64,000 nt of DNA, from the NCBI RefSeq assembly GCF_005863245.1, contig NZ_VBUT01000004.1:186001-250000 (forward strand). Reading direction: 5' to 3'. Below are positions 1 through 10,598 of this stretch, one piece after another; position 1 is the stretch's first letter; every line of letters begins with the position of its first letter. The position numbers and the translations under genes are program-made. The notes beneath the pieces were generated by a model. The model worked only from the letters and a program-made list of their open reading frames with translations. It made no database searches and was not told where the DNA came from. This DNA is from Nocardia cyriacigeorgica. GTDB lineage: Bacteria; Actinomycetota; Actinomycetes; Mycobacteriales; Mycobacteriaceae.

Positions 1-671
1 CGGTATCCGGCCTTGCGGACCTGATCGTCCCAGGCGCGCGAATGAGTAAACGGCGCCGAATGGTAGATGTCGGCGGGCATGGCGTCCAGCCGCAGCATCT
101 GCCGCACGCGTGGGTAGTAGACGCGCTCGAGTTCGCCGTAATCGACGACCCCGCCGAAGACATGGTCGAACAGGCTGCGCTCGGGCGCGATCATGACGCC
201 GCTGAACACGATCGAGCCGCCGCCCACCGCGGCCGCCCGCCACACGTCGATCCCCGGGTATTCGGTGACGTCGAGCACCCCGCCGAAACTGGCGAACTGC
301 ATCGGCACCTTGGTCACCCCGGTGAAGGAGGTGCGGTGCCAGAAACCGCGGCCGTCGGGCAGGTCGTCGCCGGTGAAGATCTCCCGCCACGGATCATTGG
401 GCCAGCGCGAACCGCGTTCCAGCACCGTGGTGGCGATTCCGGCCTGTGCCAGCCGCAGGGCCGTGGCCGAAGCGCCGAAGCCGGAGCCGACGACGATCGC
501 GGGTGAATGGTCGGCCGGATCGGGTAGCGGCGCGAAGATCTCCGGTACCCATTCGCGGAACAGTGCATCCCAGATCGGATCGGCTTCAGCCGTGACCGCA
601 CCGGCCGTCGATCCGAGGACCCCCAGCAATGTCGCCGCACCCACCGCCTCGAGGAAGGCACGCCTATCCAC
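1..671 (-). CDS. GMC-type flavoprotein oxidase, cholesterol-oxidase-like, 3' end missing
   Basis: About 223 residues are visible; the C-terminus lies beyond base 1. The reading starts VDRRAFLEAVG, a twin-arginine-like motif followed by a hydrophobic stretch and Ala-rich cleavage region, so Tat export is likely. A Rossmann FAD fingerprint (GSGFGASATALRLAQAG, then VLERG) follows at about residues 50-75. Further on, VGGGSIVFSGVMIAPER at about 145-160 is the second FAD motif of class I cholesterol oxidases (Streptomyces ChoA type), which oxidise and isomerise 3-beta-hydroxysterols. I chose the GTG at 671 because GGAGG lies 8 nt upstream; a GTG three codons earlier sits directly on that site. The catalytic His/Asn region is outside the window, so the substrate is inferred from family resemblance only. 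Confidence 0.8.
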   Translation of the reverse strand, partial: MDRRAFLEAVGAATLLGVLGSTAGAVTAEADPIWDALFREWVPEIFAPLPDPADHSPAIVVGSGFGASATALRLAQAGIATTVLERGSRWPNDPWREIFTGDDLPDGRGFWHRTSFTGVTKVPMQFASFGGVLDVTEYPGIDVWRAAAVGGGSIVFSGVMIAPERSLFDHVFGGVVDYGELERVYYPRVRQMLRLDAMPADIYHSAPFTHSRAWDDQVRKAGY

Positions 672-822
672 TTCTGCCACCTCCAAATTCACGCGCGCGG
701 CCGGGGGAAGATTACCGGCAATCGCCAATGTTGAACAGCCGCTCTTCACCCGGCCGCACCCGTGACGGAACGATCTTCCTTATATAGAGATCCGCAGAAA
801 CGGCTCTGCCATTACCGATCGG

Positions 823-1584
823 TCATGAAGTGAGCAATCGGACCACCGCGACGGTGCCGACGACGACGATCACCGCGCGCAGAACGGTCGGCGACAGCTT
901 GCGTCCGACGCGCGCGCCGAGCTGCCCGCCGATGATGGAACCGGCCGCGATCAGCGCGACCGCCTCCCAGGCGATATCGGCCACCACGATGAAGATCGCC
1001 GCCGACACCGCGTTCACCAGCAGCGCGAGCGTGTTCTTCACCGCGTTCAGCCGTTGCAGATCGTCGTGCACGAACACCCCGAGCAGCCCGATCAGCAGCA
1101 CACCCTGGGCCGCGCCGAAGTAGCCGCCGTAGATGCCGGTGGCGTAGATCGAACCGAACAGCACCGGGCCGCCGTGCTCGGGGGTGTTGTCGGCGTCGCG
1201 GCGGCTCTTCACCCAGGCCGCCAGCCGAGGCTGCACCACCACCAGCACCAGGGCGGCGATGATCAGCACCGGCACGATGGCCTTGAACGCCTGTTCCGGC
1301 ATGGTCAGCAGCGCCACCGCGCCGGTGATCGCGCCCAGCAGCGACGCGACGCCGAGCCGCAGCAGCCGGGCGCCCTGACCGGACAGCTCACGCCGGTACC
1401 CGATCACCCCGCTCACCGAGCCGGGCACCAGCCCGACGGTATTCGACACGTTCGCCGTCACCGGCGGATAGCCGATCGCCAGCAGCACCGGAAAGGTGAT
1501 GAGGGTGCCGGAGCCGACGATGGTGTTGATTCCGCCCGCGGCCACACCGGCCCCGAAGACGGCCAGCTGTTCGAGCCAAGTCAT
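823..1584 (-). CDS. TauE/SafE family membrane exporter
   Basis: A 253-residue integral membrane protein with about eight hydrophobic segments. The N-terminal GAGVAAGGINTIVGSGTLITFP is the first half-repeat signature of the TauE/SafE (DUF81) family, with the matching Gly-rich half near GGYFGAAQGVLLIGLLG. Members export sulfite or other organosulfur anions; the substrate here cannot be read from sequence. Start ATG at 1584 is preceded by GAGGAAC. It is monocistronic in appearance: the next minus-strand gene is 150 bp away and leuA is divergent. Confidence 0.85.
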   Translation of the reverse strand: MTWLEQLAVFGAGVAAGGINTIVGSGTLITFPVLLAIGYPPVTANVSNTVGLVPGSVSGVIGYRRELSGQGARLLRLGVASLLGAITGAVALLTMPEQAFKAIVPVLIIAALVLVVVQPRLAAWVKSRRDADNTPEHGGPVLFGSIYATGIYGGYFGAAQGVLLIGLLGVFVHDDLQRLNAVKNTLALLVNAVSAAIFIVVADIAWEAVALIAAGSIIGGQLGARVGRKLSPTVLRAVIVVVGTVAVVRLLTS

Positions 1585-1660
1585 CCATGTTCCTCACGTC
1601 CCGTCGGACCGCGGTGGCCCGTACAAGCGCTTTCGGTCCTGGACGCTATCGGTACCGCCC

Positions 1661-3619
<1,959 letters not shown>

Positions 3620-3628
3620 GCGACCATC

Positions 3629-3668
3629 GGCGCGGTCCGGACGGCTTCGAGCCGGTCCGGGCCGCGCC
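3629..3668 (+). terminator. long GC-rich hairpin after leuA
   Basis: GGCGCGGTCCGGAC plus GGC pairs with its complement across a TTCGA loop, with one bulged G and one G-T pair. It has no T-run, as is common for actinobacterial terminators. Confidence 0.6.
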
Positions 3669-3786
3669 GGTGCCGTCTCGGACCTGGTAAGCCACGGCAT
3701 GCACGGGCCCGAACTCACCTGCTAGCGTTGACCCGCAACTGCGCCACCGAGCTCTCTGCTCGACATCCCGAGCAGATGGGGGAACT

Positions 3787-5952
3787 GTGACAGACAACGA
3801 CAACCCGACTTCTCCGCCCTGGCTGCAGAGTCATCCGGCGGACGCCGGAATCGCCACCGACTCCGACACGACGCAGCAGCCGCAGCACGACACCGGTGAA
3901 GCCGAGCAGTCCGCGGCTGCCGAATCGAGCCCCGCGGGTGAGGCATCCGAGCCGGATTCGGGCAACGGTGCCGGTCCCGCCGACGCGACGTCGGTGTATT
4001 CGGTGAACGAATCATCCTTCGGCGCCGACCAGTTCGCCGCCTCCGGCGCGTCGGCACCCGGGCAGTTCGAGCCGCACAACAGTGGCGAGTTCGCACAACC
4101 CGGACAGTTCTCTTCGCACACCAGCGGTCAATTCGCGCAGCCGGGTCACACCAGCGGCCAGTTCGCCCAGCCGGGCCAGTTCCCCGAACCGGCGCCCGGT
4201 CAGTTCCAGGAGCAGGGATCCTTCGCTCCCCCGGGTCAATTCCCCGAGCAAGGCTCCTTCGCTCCCCCCGGACAGTTCCCCGAACAGGGCTCGTTCGCGC
4301 CTCCCGGGCAGTTCCCCGAACAGGGCTCCTTCGCTCCCCCGGGTCAATTCCCCGAGCAGGGCACATTCGCTCCCCCCGGACAGTTCCCGGAACAAGGATC
4401 GTTCGCCCCGCCGAACCAGTTCGCACCGTCCGGTGGGTTCGATCCTTCAGGGCAGGGCCAGTTCTCGCAGGCAGGCCCAGGGCCGTTCCCCGAGCAGCCG
4501 AACCAGGGTGGATTCGAGCCGCCCGCGCAGTTCGACCAGCAGCCGAATCAGGGCCAGTTCGCGCCGCACAGCAGCGGGCAGTTCGAGCAGCAGCCCGCCC
4601 CTGCGCAATTCGAGCAGCAGGGCGGCGCCGGACAGTTCTCGCAGCCGCCCGGCCAGCAGTTCGACGCAGGCCAGAGCCAGTTCGCCCAGGGCGGTTTCGC
4701 GCCGCAGGGCGAGCAGTTCCAGGCTCCGCCGCCCGCGCCCGAGCAGAGCAACCATCACCCGATGCCCGACGGCGGCGATCCGCACGGCGGCGCCATCAAC
4801 AGCTGGGCCCCGCCGCCGGTGGCTCCGCAGCAGACCTACCAGCCGCCCATGCAGCAGTCCGGGCCCGCTGGCATGAGCGGGCCCGCGACCGGCCAGTACC
4901 AGACGCCGGACTGGCAGGGCGGGCCGCCGCAGACCCAGCAGCCGGGACAGCCGCAGCAGCAGCCGTTCGTGCCGCAGCACATGCCGCAGCCCGGTCAGCC
5001 CGGACATTCGGTCAACGACCTGAACCTGCTCAAGCGGGCACGCAAGGCGCCGCGCAGCGGGTGGCGTCGCGCCGTGCACAAGGCGTCGCGCGGCATCATC
5101 AATCCCGGTGAATCCGCGGCCGATGTGGTGCACGCCGACCTGGTGGAGCGTGTCAACCAGCCGGTGCGCGGCGACTACCGGATCGCGATCCTGTCGCTGA
5201 AGGGCGGCGTCGGTAAGACCACGACCACCGTCGGCATCGGCTCCACCTTCGCCTCGCTGCGCGGTGACCGCGTCATCGCCATCGACGCCAACCCCGACCT
5301 CGGCACCCTCGCGCATCGGGTGCCGCGGCAGACCCGTTCGACGGTCCGCAACCTGCTCGAAGACCAGCACATCACCCGGTACTCCGATGTCCGCGCGCAC
5401 ACCTCGCAGGCACCGAGCCGGCTGGAAGTGCTGGCCAGTGAACAGGATCCGGCCGTCTCGGAAGCCTTCAGCGAGGCCGATTACCGCAAGGCCATCGGCA
5501 TCCTCCAGTCGTTCTACAACATCATCCTGACCGACTGCGGTACCGGTCTGATGCACTCGGCCATGGCCGGTGTGCTCGATATGGCCAGCTCGCTGGTCCT
5601 GGTCACCTCCCCCGCCATCGACGGCGCCCGCAGCGCCTCGGCCACCCTGGACTGGCTCGACCACCACGGTTACAGCAAGCTGGTGGAGCGGACGGTCGTG
5701 GTGGTCAACGCGTCTCGGCGCGGGGCCTCCTCGGTCGATATCGACCAGCTGCGCAAGCTGTTCCTGGACCGCACCCGCGCGGTGCAGGTGGTGCCGTTCG
5801 ACGATCATCTGGCCGAAGGCGCGGAGATCGACCTGGAGCTGGTGAGCAAGCCGACTCGTCGCGCGCTGCTGGAGCTCGCGGCGATGGTGGCCGACGACTT
5901 CGGGTACGCCGCGAGTCAGCAGCAGTACGGTCAGCAGCAGTACGGGCGGTAA
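3787..5952 (+). CDS. MinD/ParA-like ATPase with Gln/Pro-rich repeat N-terminus (EspI-like)
   Basis: 721 residues. The first ~400 are low-complexity, rich in Q, P, G and F, with PGQF/SGQF motifs and five tandem copies of a 12-residue unit at 144-203. The C-terminal ~270 residues form a MinD/ParA-type ATPase with a deviant Walker A, KGGVGKT, at 472-478 and a DCGTG switch near 580. The same order is found in EspI of ESX-1 and in other type-VII-secretion-associated ATPases of mycobacteria and nocardiae. No ESX core genes (eccB-eccE, mycP) are in this window, so a secretion role is only inferred; a chromosome or cell-pole positioning role is the alternative. GTG start after GGGGGA. The protein ends in a short QQQYGQQQYGR tail. 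Confidence 0.85.
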   Translation: MTDNDNPTSPPWLQSHPADAGIATDSDTTQQPQHDTGEAEQSAAAESSPAGEASEPDSGNGAGPADATSVYSVNESSFGADQFAASGASAPGQFEPHNSGEFAQPGQFSSHTSGQFAQPGHTSGQFAQPGQFPEPAPGQFQEQGSFAPPGQFPEQGSFAPPGQFPEQGSFAPPGQFPEQGSFAPPGQFPEQGTFAPPGQFPEQGSFAPPNQFAPSGGFDPSGQGQFSQAGPGPFPEQPNQGGFEPPAQFDQQPNQGQFAPHSSGQFEQQPAPAQFEQQGGAGQFSQPPGQQFDAGQSQFAQGGFAPQGEQFQAPPPAPEQSNHHPMPDGGDPHGGAINSWAPPPVAPQQTYQPPMQQSGPAGMSGPATGQYQTPDWQGGPPQTQQPGQPQQQPFVPQHMPQPGQPGHSVNDLNLLKRARKAPRSGWRRAVHKASRGIINPGESAADVVHADLVERVNQPVRGDYRIAILSLKGGVGKTTTTVGIGSTFASLRGDRVIAIDANPDLGTLAHRVPRQTRSTVRNLLEDQHITRYSDVRAHTSQAPSRLEVLASEQDPAVSEAFSEADYRKAIGILQSFYNIILTDCGTGLMHSAMAGVLDMASSLVLVTSPAIDGARSASATLDWLDHHGYSKLVERTVVVVNASRRGASSVDIDQLRKLFLDRTRAVQVVPFDDHLAEGAEIDLELVSKPTRRALLELAAMVADDFGYAASQQQYGQQQYGR
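4216..4395 (+). repeat. five 36-bp in-frame tandem repeats in the ParA-like gene
   Basis: Copies begin at 4216, 4252, 4288, 4324 and 4360, with a degenerate sixth at 4396. Each encodes a variant of GSFAPPGQFPEQ. Copies differ mainly at synonymous sites, so the peptide rather than the DNA appears conserved. Copy number may vary between strains. Confidence 0.85.
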
Positions 5953-6069
5953 TAGTCGCGCGCTAGTGTCGCGGGAAGGCTCGGTGGCTGTCCGGTAATG
6001 CTCCGCCTCCGAGCGCGGCCCCATGGCTTCGGTCGCAGTGCGCCCCGGCCCAGTCCGAGGTGGCCCACG

Positions 6070-6228
6070 GCTCGGTGCCCCATGCCGACGGGCTCAGTAC
6101 CGAATGGATCCGGCTCAGTGCGTGGTGCCTGCGGCTCAGTCCGAGGTGGCCCACGGCTCGGCGCCCCATGCCGACGGGCTCGGTGCCGAATGGATCCCGG
6201 CTCGGTGCGCGGTGCCTCGCGGCTCAGT
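6070..6228 (+). repeat. helically phased intergenic repeat array (21-22 bp period)
   Basis: GCTCAGT or GCTCGGT/GCTCGGC recurs at 6070, 6092, 6113, 6134, 6156, 6178, 6200 and 6222, eight copies at 21-22 bp spacing. Four short units form a higher-order block of about 87 bp that is repeated: the block from 6051 matches the one from 6137. The last copy overlaps the stop codon of the convergent LysR gene. The region 5953-6069 holds weaker versions and no gene. Confidence 0.8.
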
Positions 6229-7138
6229 CCGGTATGGCGGCGGCCGCCGCGATGAACGCGTCCAGCACGGTGGCAATGGCTGGGCGTGCGTCGGCCCGAG
6301 GACGCGTCGCCAGCTCGTACAGTCGCGCCGCGCGGACGCCGGACAACCGCAGCACCGACAGTTCCGGGTGAGTGACGGCGTGGCGCGGCATCAGCGCTAC
6401 GCCGTAGCCGGTCGCCACCAGTGTCTCGATCATGCGGAATTCATTGAGGCGCTGGGCTATTCGTGGCTCCACACCGGTCACGGTCGCGATCGAGCGCAGC
6501 ACATCGTCGACCGGGAATCCGCCGCGCACACTCAACCAACTCTCGTCCGCCAGTTCCGCCGGGGTGACCGACGCGTGCCCGGCCAGCCGGTGCGTCGGCG
6601 CCACGACCACATCGATCGGTTCACGCATCAGCACCCGCGAGGCGATTCGCGGCCCCGCCAGCGGTGCGGCGCGTTCGTCGCGGTGGGTGAGGACGATGTC
6701 GTAATCGGCCAGCAGCCGGTGCGTTTCCGACGGCGGCACATCCTCGTCGCGGGCGACGACCTCGACCCCGCTGCCGGCCAGCGCGGGCAGCACCTTCGGC
6801 AGCAGCAGCGCCCCGCCGGACGGGAACACCGCCACCCGCACCCGGCCGCGCGGCGAGCCACGGTAATGCGCCATCTCGGCCACCGCCCGGTCCATGGCGG
6901 CGAGCACTTCGTCGGCGCGCACCACCAGCGCGTGCCCGGCGTCGGTGAGCCGCACCCGGCGCCCGTCCGGTTCCAGCAGCGCCACACCCGCTTCCCTGGC
7001 GAGCACCTTCAACTGCTGCGATACCGCGGACGGCGTCATGGACAGCGCGGCCGCGGTGGCGGCGACGGTGCCGCGGTCGGCGAACTCACGCAAGACCCGC
7101 AGCCGCTCCAGCGACATCGGCGAACCCACAGAATTCAT
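6224..7138 (-). CDS. LysR family transcriptional regulator
   Basis: 304 residues. The N-terminal winged HTH (LRVLREFADRGTVAATAAALSMT...AVSQQLKVLAREAG) is a classical LysR DNA-binding domain, followed by the periplasmic-binding-like effector domain. It is divergent from an EamA-family transporter across a 72-bp AT-rich gap, the usual arrangement of a LysR regulator and its target. No clear Shine-Dalgarno site precedes ATG 7138; ATG 7117 (MSLERL) is an alternative start. The 3' end is embedded in the phased repeat array. Confidence 0.9.
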   Translation of the reverse strand: MNSVGSPMSLERLRVLREFADRGTVAATAAALSMTPSAVSQQLKVLAREAGVALLEPDGRRVRLTDAGHALVVRADEVLAAMDRAVAEMAHYRGSPRGRVRVAVFPSGGALLLPKVLPALAGSGVEVVARDEDVPPSETHRLLADYDIVLTHRDERAAPLAGPRIASRVLMREPIDVVVAPTHRLAGHASVTPAELADESWLSVRGGFPVDDVLRSIATVTGVEPRIAQRLNEFRMIETLVATGYGVALMPRHAVTHPELSVLRLSGVRAARLYELATRPRADARPAIATVLDAFIAAAAAIPD

Positions 7139-7210
7139 TAAGCAATGCTACATAAATAGTGCAGATCAATTCGATTGTTCTGAGCATTCGCCGCCGCCAT
7201 CCTGGACAAC
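7139..7210. promoter_or_regulatory. divergent LysR/EamA promoter region
   Basis: This is conspicuously AT-rich for the window. It contains CAATTCGATTG (an inverted repeat with a 3-nt centre) and GCTACATAAATAGTGC, an imperfect dyad, both of a size that fits LysR operators. Assignment rests on position and symmetry only. Confidence 0.4.
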
Positions 7211-8194
7211 GTGACCACCCGCGACCGCTTGCTCGGACTGACCGTCGTCCTGCTCTGGGGCCTGAACTTCCTGGCCATCCGCATCGGCCTCGACCACCTG
7301 CCGCCGTTCTTCTTCGCCTCGCTGCGCTTCGCCGTCATCGCGGTCCCGGTCCTGCTGTTCATCCCGCGCCCGGATGTGCGGTGGCGCTGGATCCTGTTGT
7401 ACGGGCTCGGTTTCGGCATGTTGCAGTTCGCGTTCCTGTTCACCGCCATGCGGGTGGGGATGCCGACCGGGCTGGCGTCGCTGGTGCTGCAATCGTCGGC
7501 GCCGTTCACCGTCGCGCTCGGCGCGTTGCTGCTGTCCGAACGCATCCGCCCGATCCAGGTCGCCGGCCTGGTGACGGCGGTCGCGGGCATGGCGATCATC
7601 GGCTGGGACCGCTTCGCCCACGCCAGCCTGATCCCGGTGCTGCTCACGCTGGCCGGCGGTTTCGGCTGGGCACTGGGCAATATCGGCGCCCGCCGCGCCG
7701 GCCAGGAATCGCCCGGCGTCAACCCGCTACACCTGACCCTGTGGATCGCCGTCGTTCCCGTCCTGCCCCTGTTCGCCCTCTCCGCGGCACTCGAAGGCCC
7801 CACCACCGGCTTCCACGACCTGGCAGCCACCTTCTCCCCCACCGGCTGGCCCGCCCTGGCCGCCCTCACCTACATCGCCCTGCTCGCCACCGTCGTCGGC
7901 TCCGGCCTGTGGACCTACCTCATGAGCCGCTACCCGGCCGGCGCCGTCGCCCCGTTCTCGTTGCTGGTTCCGGTGGTGGGCATCGCGGCCAGCTGGGCAT
8001 TTCTCGATGAAACGCCCACGGCCGCAAGCCTCATCGGCGGGGTGATCGTCATCGCCGGCGCGTTCGCGGCCACCTCCGCCCCGCGGAAGCGGACCGATGC
8101 GGCCAGCACGAACAGCGAATCCTCGGCCGGATCCACCGTCCCACCTTCGGCCACAACCACACCAAGCCGGTCCGAATCTCACGTCAGGTGCTGA
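7211..8194 (+). CDS. EamA/DMT family transporter
   Basis: 327 residues with about ten hydrophobic segments in two EamA half-repeats, beginning LTVVLLWGLNFLAIRIGLDH. This family (RhaT, YdcZ, RarD relatives) exports amino acids and other small metabolites. The divergent LysR gene is its likely regulator. The start is the GTG at 7211; the ribosome site is weak. The last ~30 residues are hydrophilic and Ser/Thr-rich, beyond the usual family end. Confidence 0.88.
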   Translation: MTTRDRLLGLTVVLLWGLNFLAIRIGLDHLPPFFFASLRFAVIAVPVLLFIPRPDVRWRWILLYGLGFGMLQFAFLFTAMRVGMPTGLASLVLQSSAPFTVALGALLLSERIRPIQVAGLVTAVAGMAIIGWDRFAHASLIPVLLTLAGGFGWALGNIGARRAGQESPGVNPLHLTLWIAVVPVLPLFALSAALEGPTTGFHDLAATFSPTGWPALAALTYIALLATVVGSGLWTYLMSRYPAGAVAPFSLLVPVVGIAASWAFLDETPTAASLIGGVIVIAGAFAATSAPRKRTDAASTNSESSAGSTVPPSATTTPSRSESHVRC

Positions 8195-8257
8195 CGCGCT
8201 CTGACACGCTGGGCAAACCGAAGGGGTTGGACTAACCTCTTAGCTACGGAGGTCCTC

Positions 8258-8515
8258 ATGTCGGGCAACGCCGCCGAGCAGTTCAACATCCACGAAGCGA
8301 AGACGAACTTGTCGCGGATCATCGAGCGCGTCGAGCGCGGCGAAGAGATCGTCATCAGCCGCGCCGGGCACCCGGTCGCGAAGGTTGTCCCGCTGAAGCG
8401 GCGCGTGAATCGCCGAGGCCGTGGTTCGCTGCGCGGAACCCTTCGGCTTGCGCCGGACTGGGATTCCGAGGAAACGAACGCTGAGATCGCCCGCGACTTC
8501 GGAATGACGACATGA
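8258..8515 (+). CDS. Phd/YefM-family antitoxin
   Basis: 85 residues beginning FNIHEAKTNLSRIIERVERGEE (residues 9-30), the Phd/YefM DNA-binding fold, then a basic linker and acidic tail that should wrap the toxin. GGAGG lies 5 nt before ATG. It overlaps the VapC-type gene by ATGA (8512-8515), so translation is coupled. A frameshifted copy of its C-terminal half is found at 17.4-17.5 kb. Confidence 0.9.
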   Translation: MSGNAAEQFNIHEAKTNLSRIIERVERGEEIVISRAGHPVAKVVPLKRRVNRRGRGSLRGTLRLAPDWDSEETNAEIARDFGMTT

Positions 8516-8886
8516 GCCTGCTGCTCGACACCCACGTCGCACTGTGGTGGCTCGACGGCGACCCCCGGCTCTCCGAGGACCTCATCGACACGCTGGATCA
8601 CGAACCCGATGTGTACCTCAGCGCGGCGACCATCTGGGAAGTCGCGATCAAGCAGGCGGCCGGAAAGCTCGATGGACCACCGGATCTTCCCCAACTACTG
8701 CGCGACAGCGGTTTCGTCGAATTGCCGATCGATCATCGCCATGGCACCGTCGCGGGCAGGCTCCCGCTGATCCATCGGGATCCATTCGATCGAATGCTCG
8801 TTGCGCAGGCACAGTGTGAGGGACTTCGGCTCGTGACCGCCGATCCGTGGTGCCAGAAGTACGACGTGGGCATTCTGCCGGTGTGA
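8512..8886 (+). CDS. vapC: PIN-domain ribonuclease toxin (VapC-like)
   Basis: 124 residues, typical for VapC. It starts LLLDTHVALWWLDGD, giving the first catalytic Asp, and keeps AATIWEVAIKQ (Glu) and FDRMLVAQA (Asp) of the PIN active site, plus a final VTADPWCQKY strand. It should cleave RNA when freed from the upstream antitoxin. All key acids are present, so it looks functional. Confidence 0.92.
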   Translation: MSLLLDTHVALWWLDGDPRLSEDLIDTLDHEPDVYLSAATIWEVAIKQAAGKLDGPPDLPQLLRDSGFVELPIDHRHGTVAGRLPLIHRDPFDRMLVAQAQCEGLRLVTADPWCQKYDVGILPV

Positions 8887-8902
8887 TTCGGGCGCAAGCG
8901 TT

Positions 8903-9472
8903 CTACTTCGACGCCGGGTTCTGGAGGTCTTCGGCGCGGAAGCGGCAGCCGGTGACGCCGGTGATGACCGCGGCTCCGTGGGTGATGATCGTTATTTTGT
9001 CGCCATTGTGTGGCGAACTCAGGACGACGTCGTGGCGGCCGGGCGAGTCGGCTCGGACGGTCAGTGAGGTCATTCCGTGCTGCGCTGCGGTATCTCGCGC
9101 GATGGTAATGACGCTGGGCCATTCGTCGTCATTGATCGGGGTTGGCGAGCGAAGTGTGTCGGTCGTCATCGAAACGCCGTCGGTTTCGAGGTAAGGGGAT
9201 GGGCAACCGAGCGTTCCGAGAGCACGGTTGGCTGTGGTCTGCCACTCCAATGCTGGCGCGGCGGTTTCGACGGCGTCGGCGACCTGCCGGATGACTGCGG
9301 CGAGCTGCGCCTCGCTATCGTGAACGGATGGCAGCGCCCGCATATGGGCCTCGGCTTGGGCGATCTCGTCAGCACTCGCAGGTGCGCCGGGATCGTCGAG
9401 ACGACTACCGCACGCCGTCAGGGCCATGAATGTCATGACCGCAAAGGCCATTCGAGTCAGCATTCGGCGCAT
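8903..9472 (-). CDS. lipoprotein of unknown function, candidate orphan immunity protein
   Basis: 189 residues. A signal sequence ends in lipobox LTAC with Cys at about 21, followed by GSRLDDP. It is paralogous throughout to the lipoprotein at 16689-17264; both end in the same GCRFRAEDLQNPASK segment. Start ATG 9472 follows the stop of the upstream hydrolase fragment by one base, exactly as in the intact locus. Its partner hydrolase here is only a C-terminal tail, so this is an orphan. Mature-domain function unknown; immunity or a surface partner role is inference from context. Confidence 0.8.
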   Translation of the reverse strand: MRRMLTRMAFAVMTFMALTACGSRLDDPGAPASADEIAQAEAHMRALPSVHDSEAQLAAVIRQVADAVETAAPALEWQTTANRALGTLGCPSPYLETDGVSMTTDTLRSPTPINDDEWPSVITIARDTAAQHGMTSLTVRADSPGRHDVVLSSPHNGDKITIITHGAAVITGVTGCRFRAEDLQNPASK

Positions 9473-9473
9473 G

Positions 9474-9791
9474 TCACCGGACCGCCAACTCCGGTAGCCC
9501 AGCAATGATCACGGCCATGTTGTACCCGGCAGTCCGGAGAAAGTACTGCTCGCCCACCTTGACCGGCCGGGGGTATTCACTGTGGCCATTACTGTCCTCT
9601 CGATGCACCTCGTCCTCGGTGGTGGACTCTCGCACCGACAACTGTTCGAGGTTCGTCGTCACCGGATCGGGACCGAATACTCCATAGTCGTCTGCCCACG
9701 CGATCGGATCGTCAGGTGCCCGCATGACGAAGCCGTGGCCTGGACGAAGGTTGAGGTCATTCTCATCGTCGGCGTTTATCGCCGCAACCAA
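9474..9791 (-). pseudogene. C-terminal remnant of DUF1023-type alpha/beta hydrolase
   Basis: About 105 codons matching the last ~100 residues (from about 464) of the 563-residue hydrolase at 14996-16687: NADDE-DLNL, GHGFVMRAPDDPI, HREDSNGHSEYPRP and RTAGYNMAVI are shared. The nucleophile motif GHSYGS and everything before it are absent and the frame has no proper start. It is translationally abutted to the orphan lipoprotein. Confidence 0.85.
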
Positions 9792-9876
9792 TCTCGAGCC
9801 TCAACATTCAACGGTGACTCCTGTCAGCGGCGGCCGAGCCCACTTGCACGTGGCGACGGCGCGCGCCGAGCAGCGC

Positions 9877-10587
9877 TCAGGCGCGGAGCCGTTCGCGACG
9901 AAGCTGCTCTACTTCCGGGAGATCCAGCGGTTCGAGCGCATCGACGCCGAGTGCCCGGGTGAGGATGAGGTCGGCGAGTTCCGGGTTGCGGGCCAGGGCG
10001 GGACCATGCATGTAGGTGCCGATGACCGAGCCCTGGACGACGCCCTCGAGGCCGTCGCCGACGCCGTTGCCCACACCGCGGGTCACCCGGGCCAGGCCGG
10101 TCGCGTCGGGACCGAGCGACGTTCCGCCGCGGTGGTTTTCGAAGCCGGTGAGCGGGGCGGTCAGGCCCGGGATGAGCGGGGTGGTCGTCACTTCGCCGAT
10201 GGCGCGGGTGTCCTGGGGTGAGGTGGTGGCGTCGAGCAGGGCGACGCCCTCGACCCGTTCCCCCGATGACGTCTCGTACCACTGGCCGAGCACCTGGATG
10301 GCCGCGCAGATCGCCAGCACCGGTGCGCCTTTCGCGGCCGCCTGCTGCAAACCGGGGTAGCGCTGGAGGTGGCGGGTCGCCAGCCGCTGCGCCGAATCCT
10401 CGGCACCGCCGAGGGTGTAGACGTCCAGGGAGTCCGGCACCGGATCGGACAGGGTGATCTCCACGATCTCGGCGTCGTAGCCGCGCATCCGCAGCCGCTG
10501 GCGCAGCACCAGCGCGTTGCCGCCGTCACCGTAGGTGCCCATCACATCGGGCAGGACCAGCCCGATCCGCACGGTCGATTCACTCAT
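9877..10587 (-). CDS. gatD: lipid II isoglutaminyl synthase, glutaminase subunit GatD
   Basis: 236 residues of the CobB/CobQ-like class I glutamine amidotransferase fold. It supplies ammonia from glutamine to MurT, which amidates the D-Glu of lipid II. The nucleophile Cys lies in PVLAICAAIQVLG (about residue 94) and the catalytic His in IGTYMHGPAL (about 190). It lies 11 bp downstream of murT, in the same order as Rv3712-Rv3713. Confidence 0.94.
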   Translation of the reverse strand: MSESTVRIGLVLPDVMGTYGDGGNALVLRQRLRMRGYDAEIVEITLSDPVPDSLDVYTLGGAEDSAQRLATRHLQRYPGLQQAAAKGAPVLAICAAIQVLGQWYETSSGERVEGVALLDATTSPQDTRAIGEVTTTPLIPGLTAPLTGFENHRGGTSLGPDATGLARVTRGVGNGVGDGLEGVVQGSVIGTYMHGPALARNPELADLILTRALGVDALEPLDLPEVEQLRRERLRA

Positions 10588-10598
10588 CGGGTTGCCTT

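Noticed and set aside
6070-6228. CRISPR array
   Set aside because: The repeat unit is only seven bases within a 22-bp period, the intervening sequence is itself repeated, and no cas genes are near.
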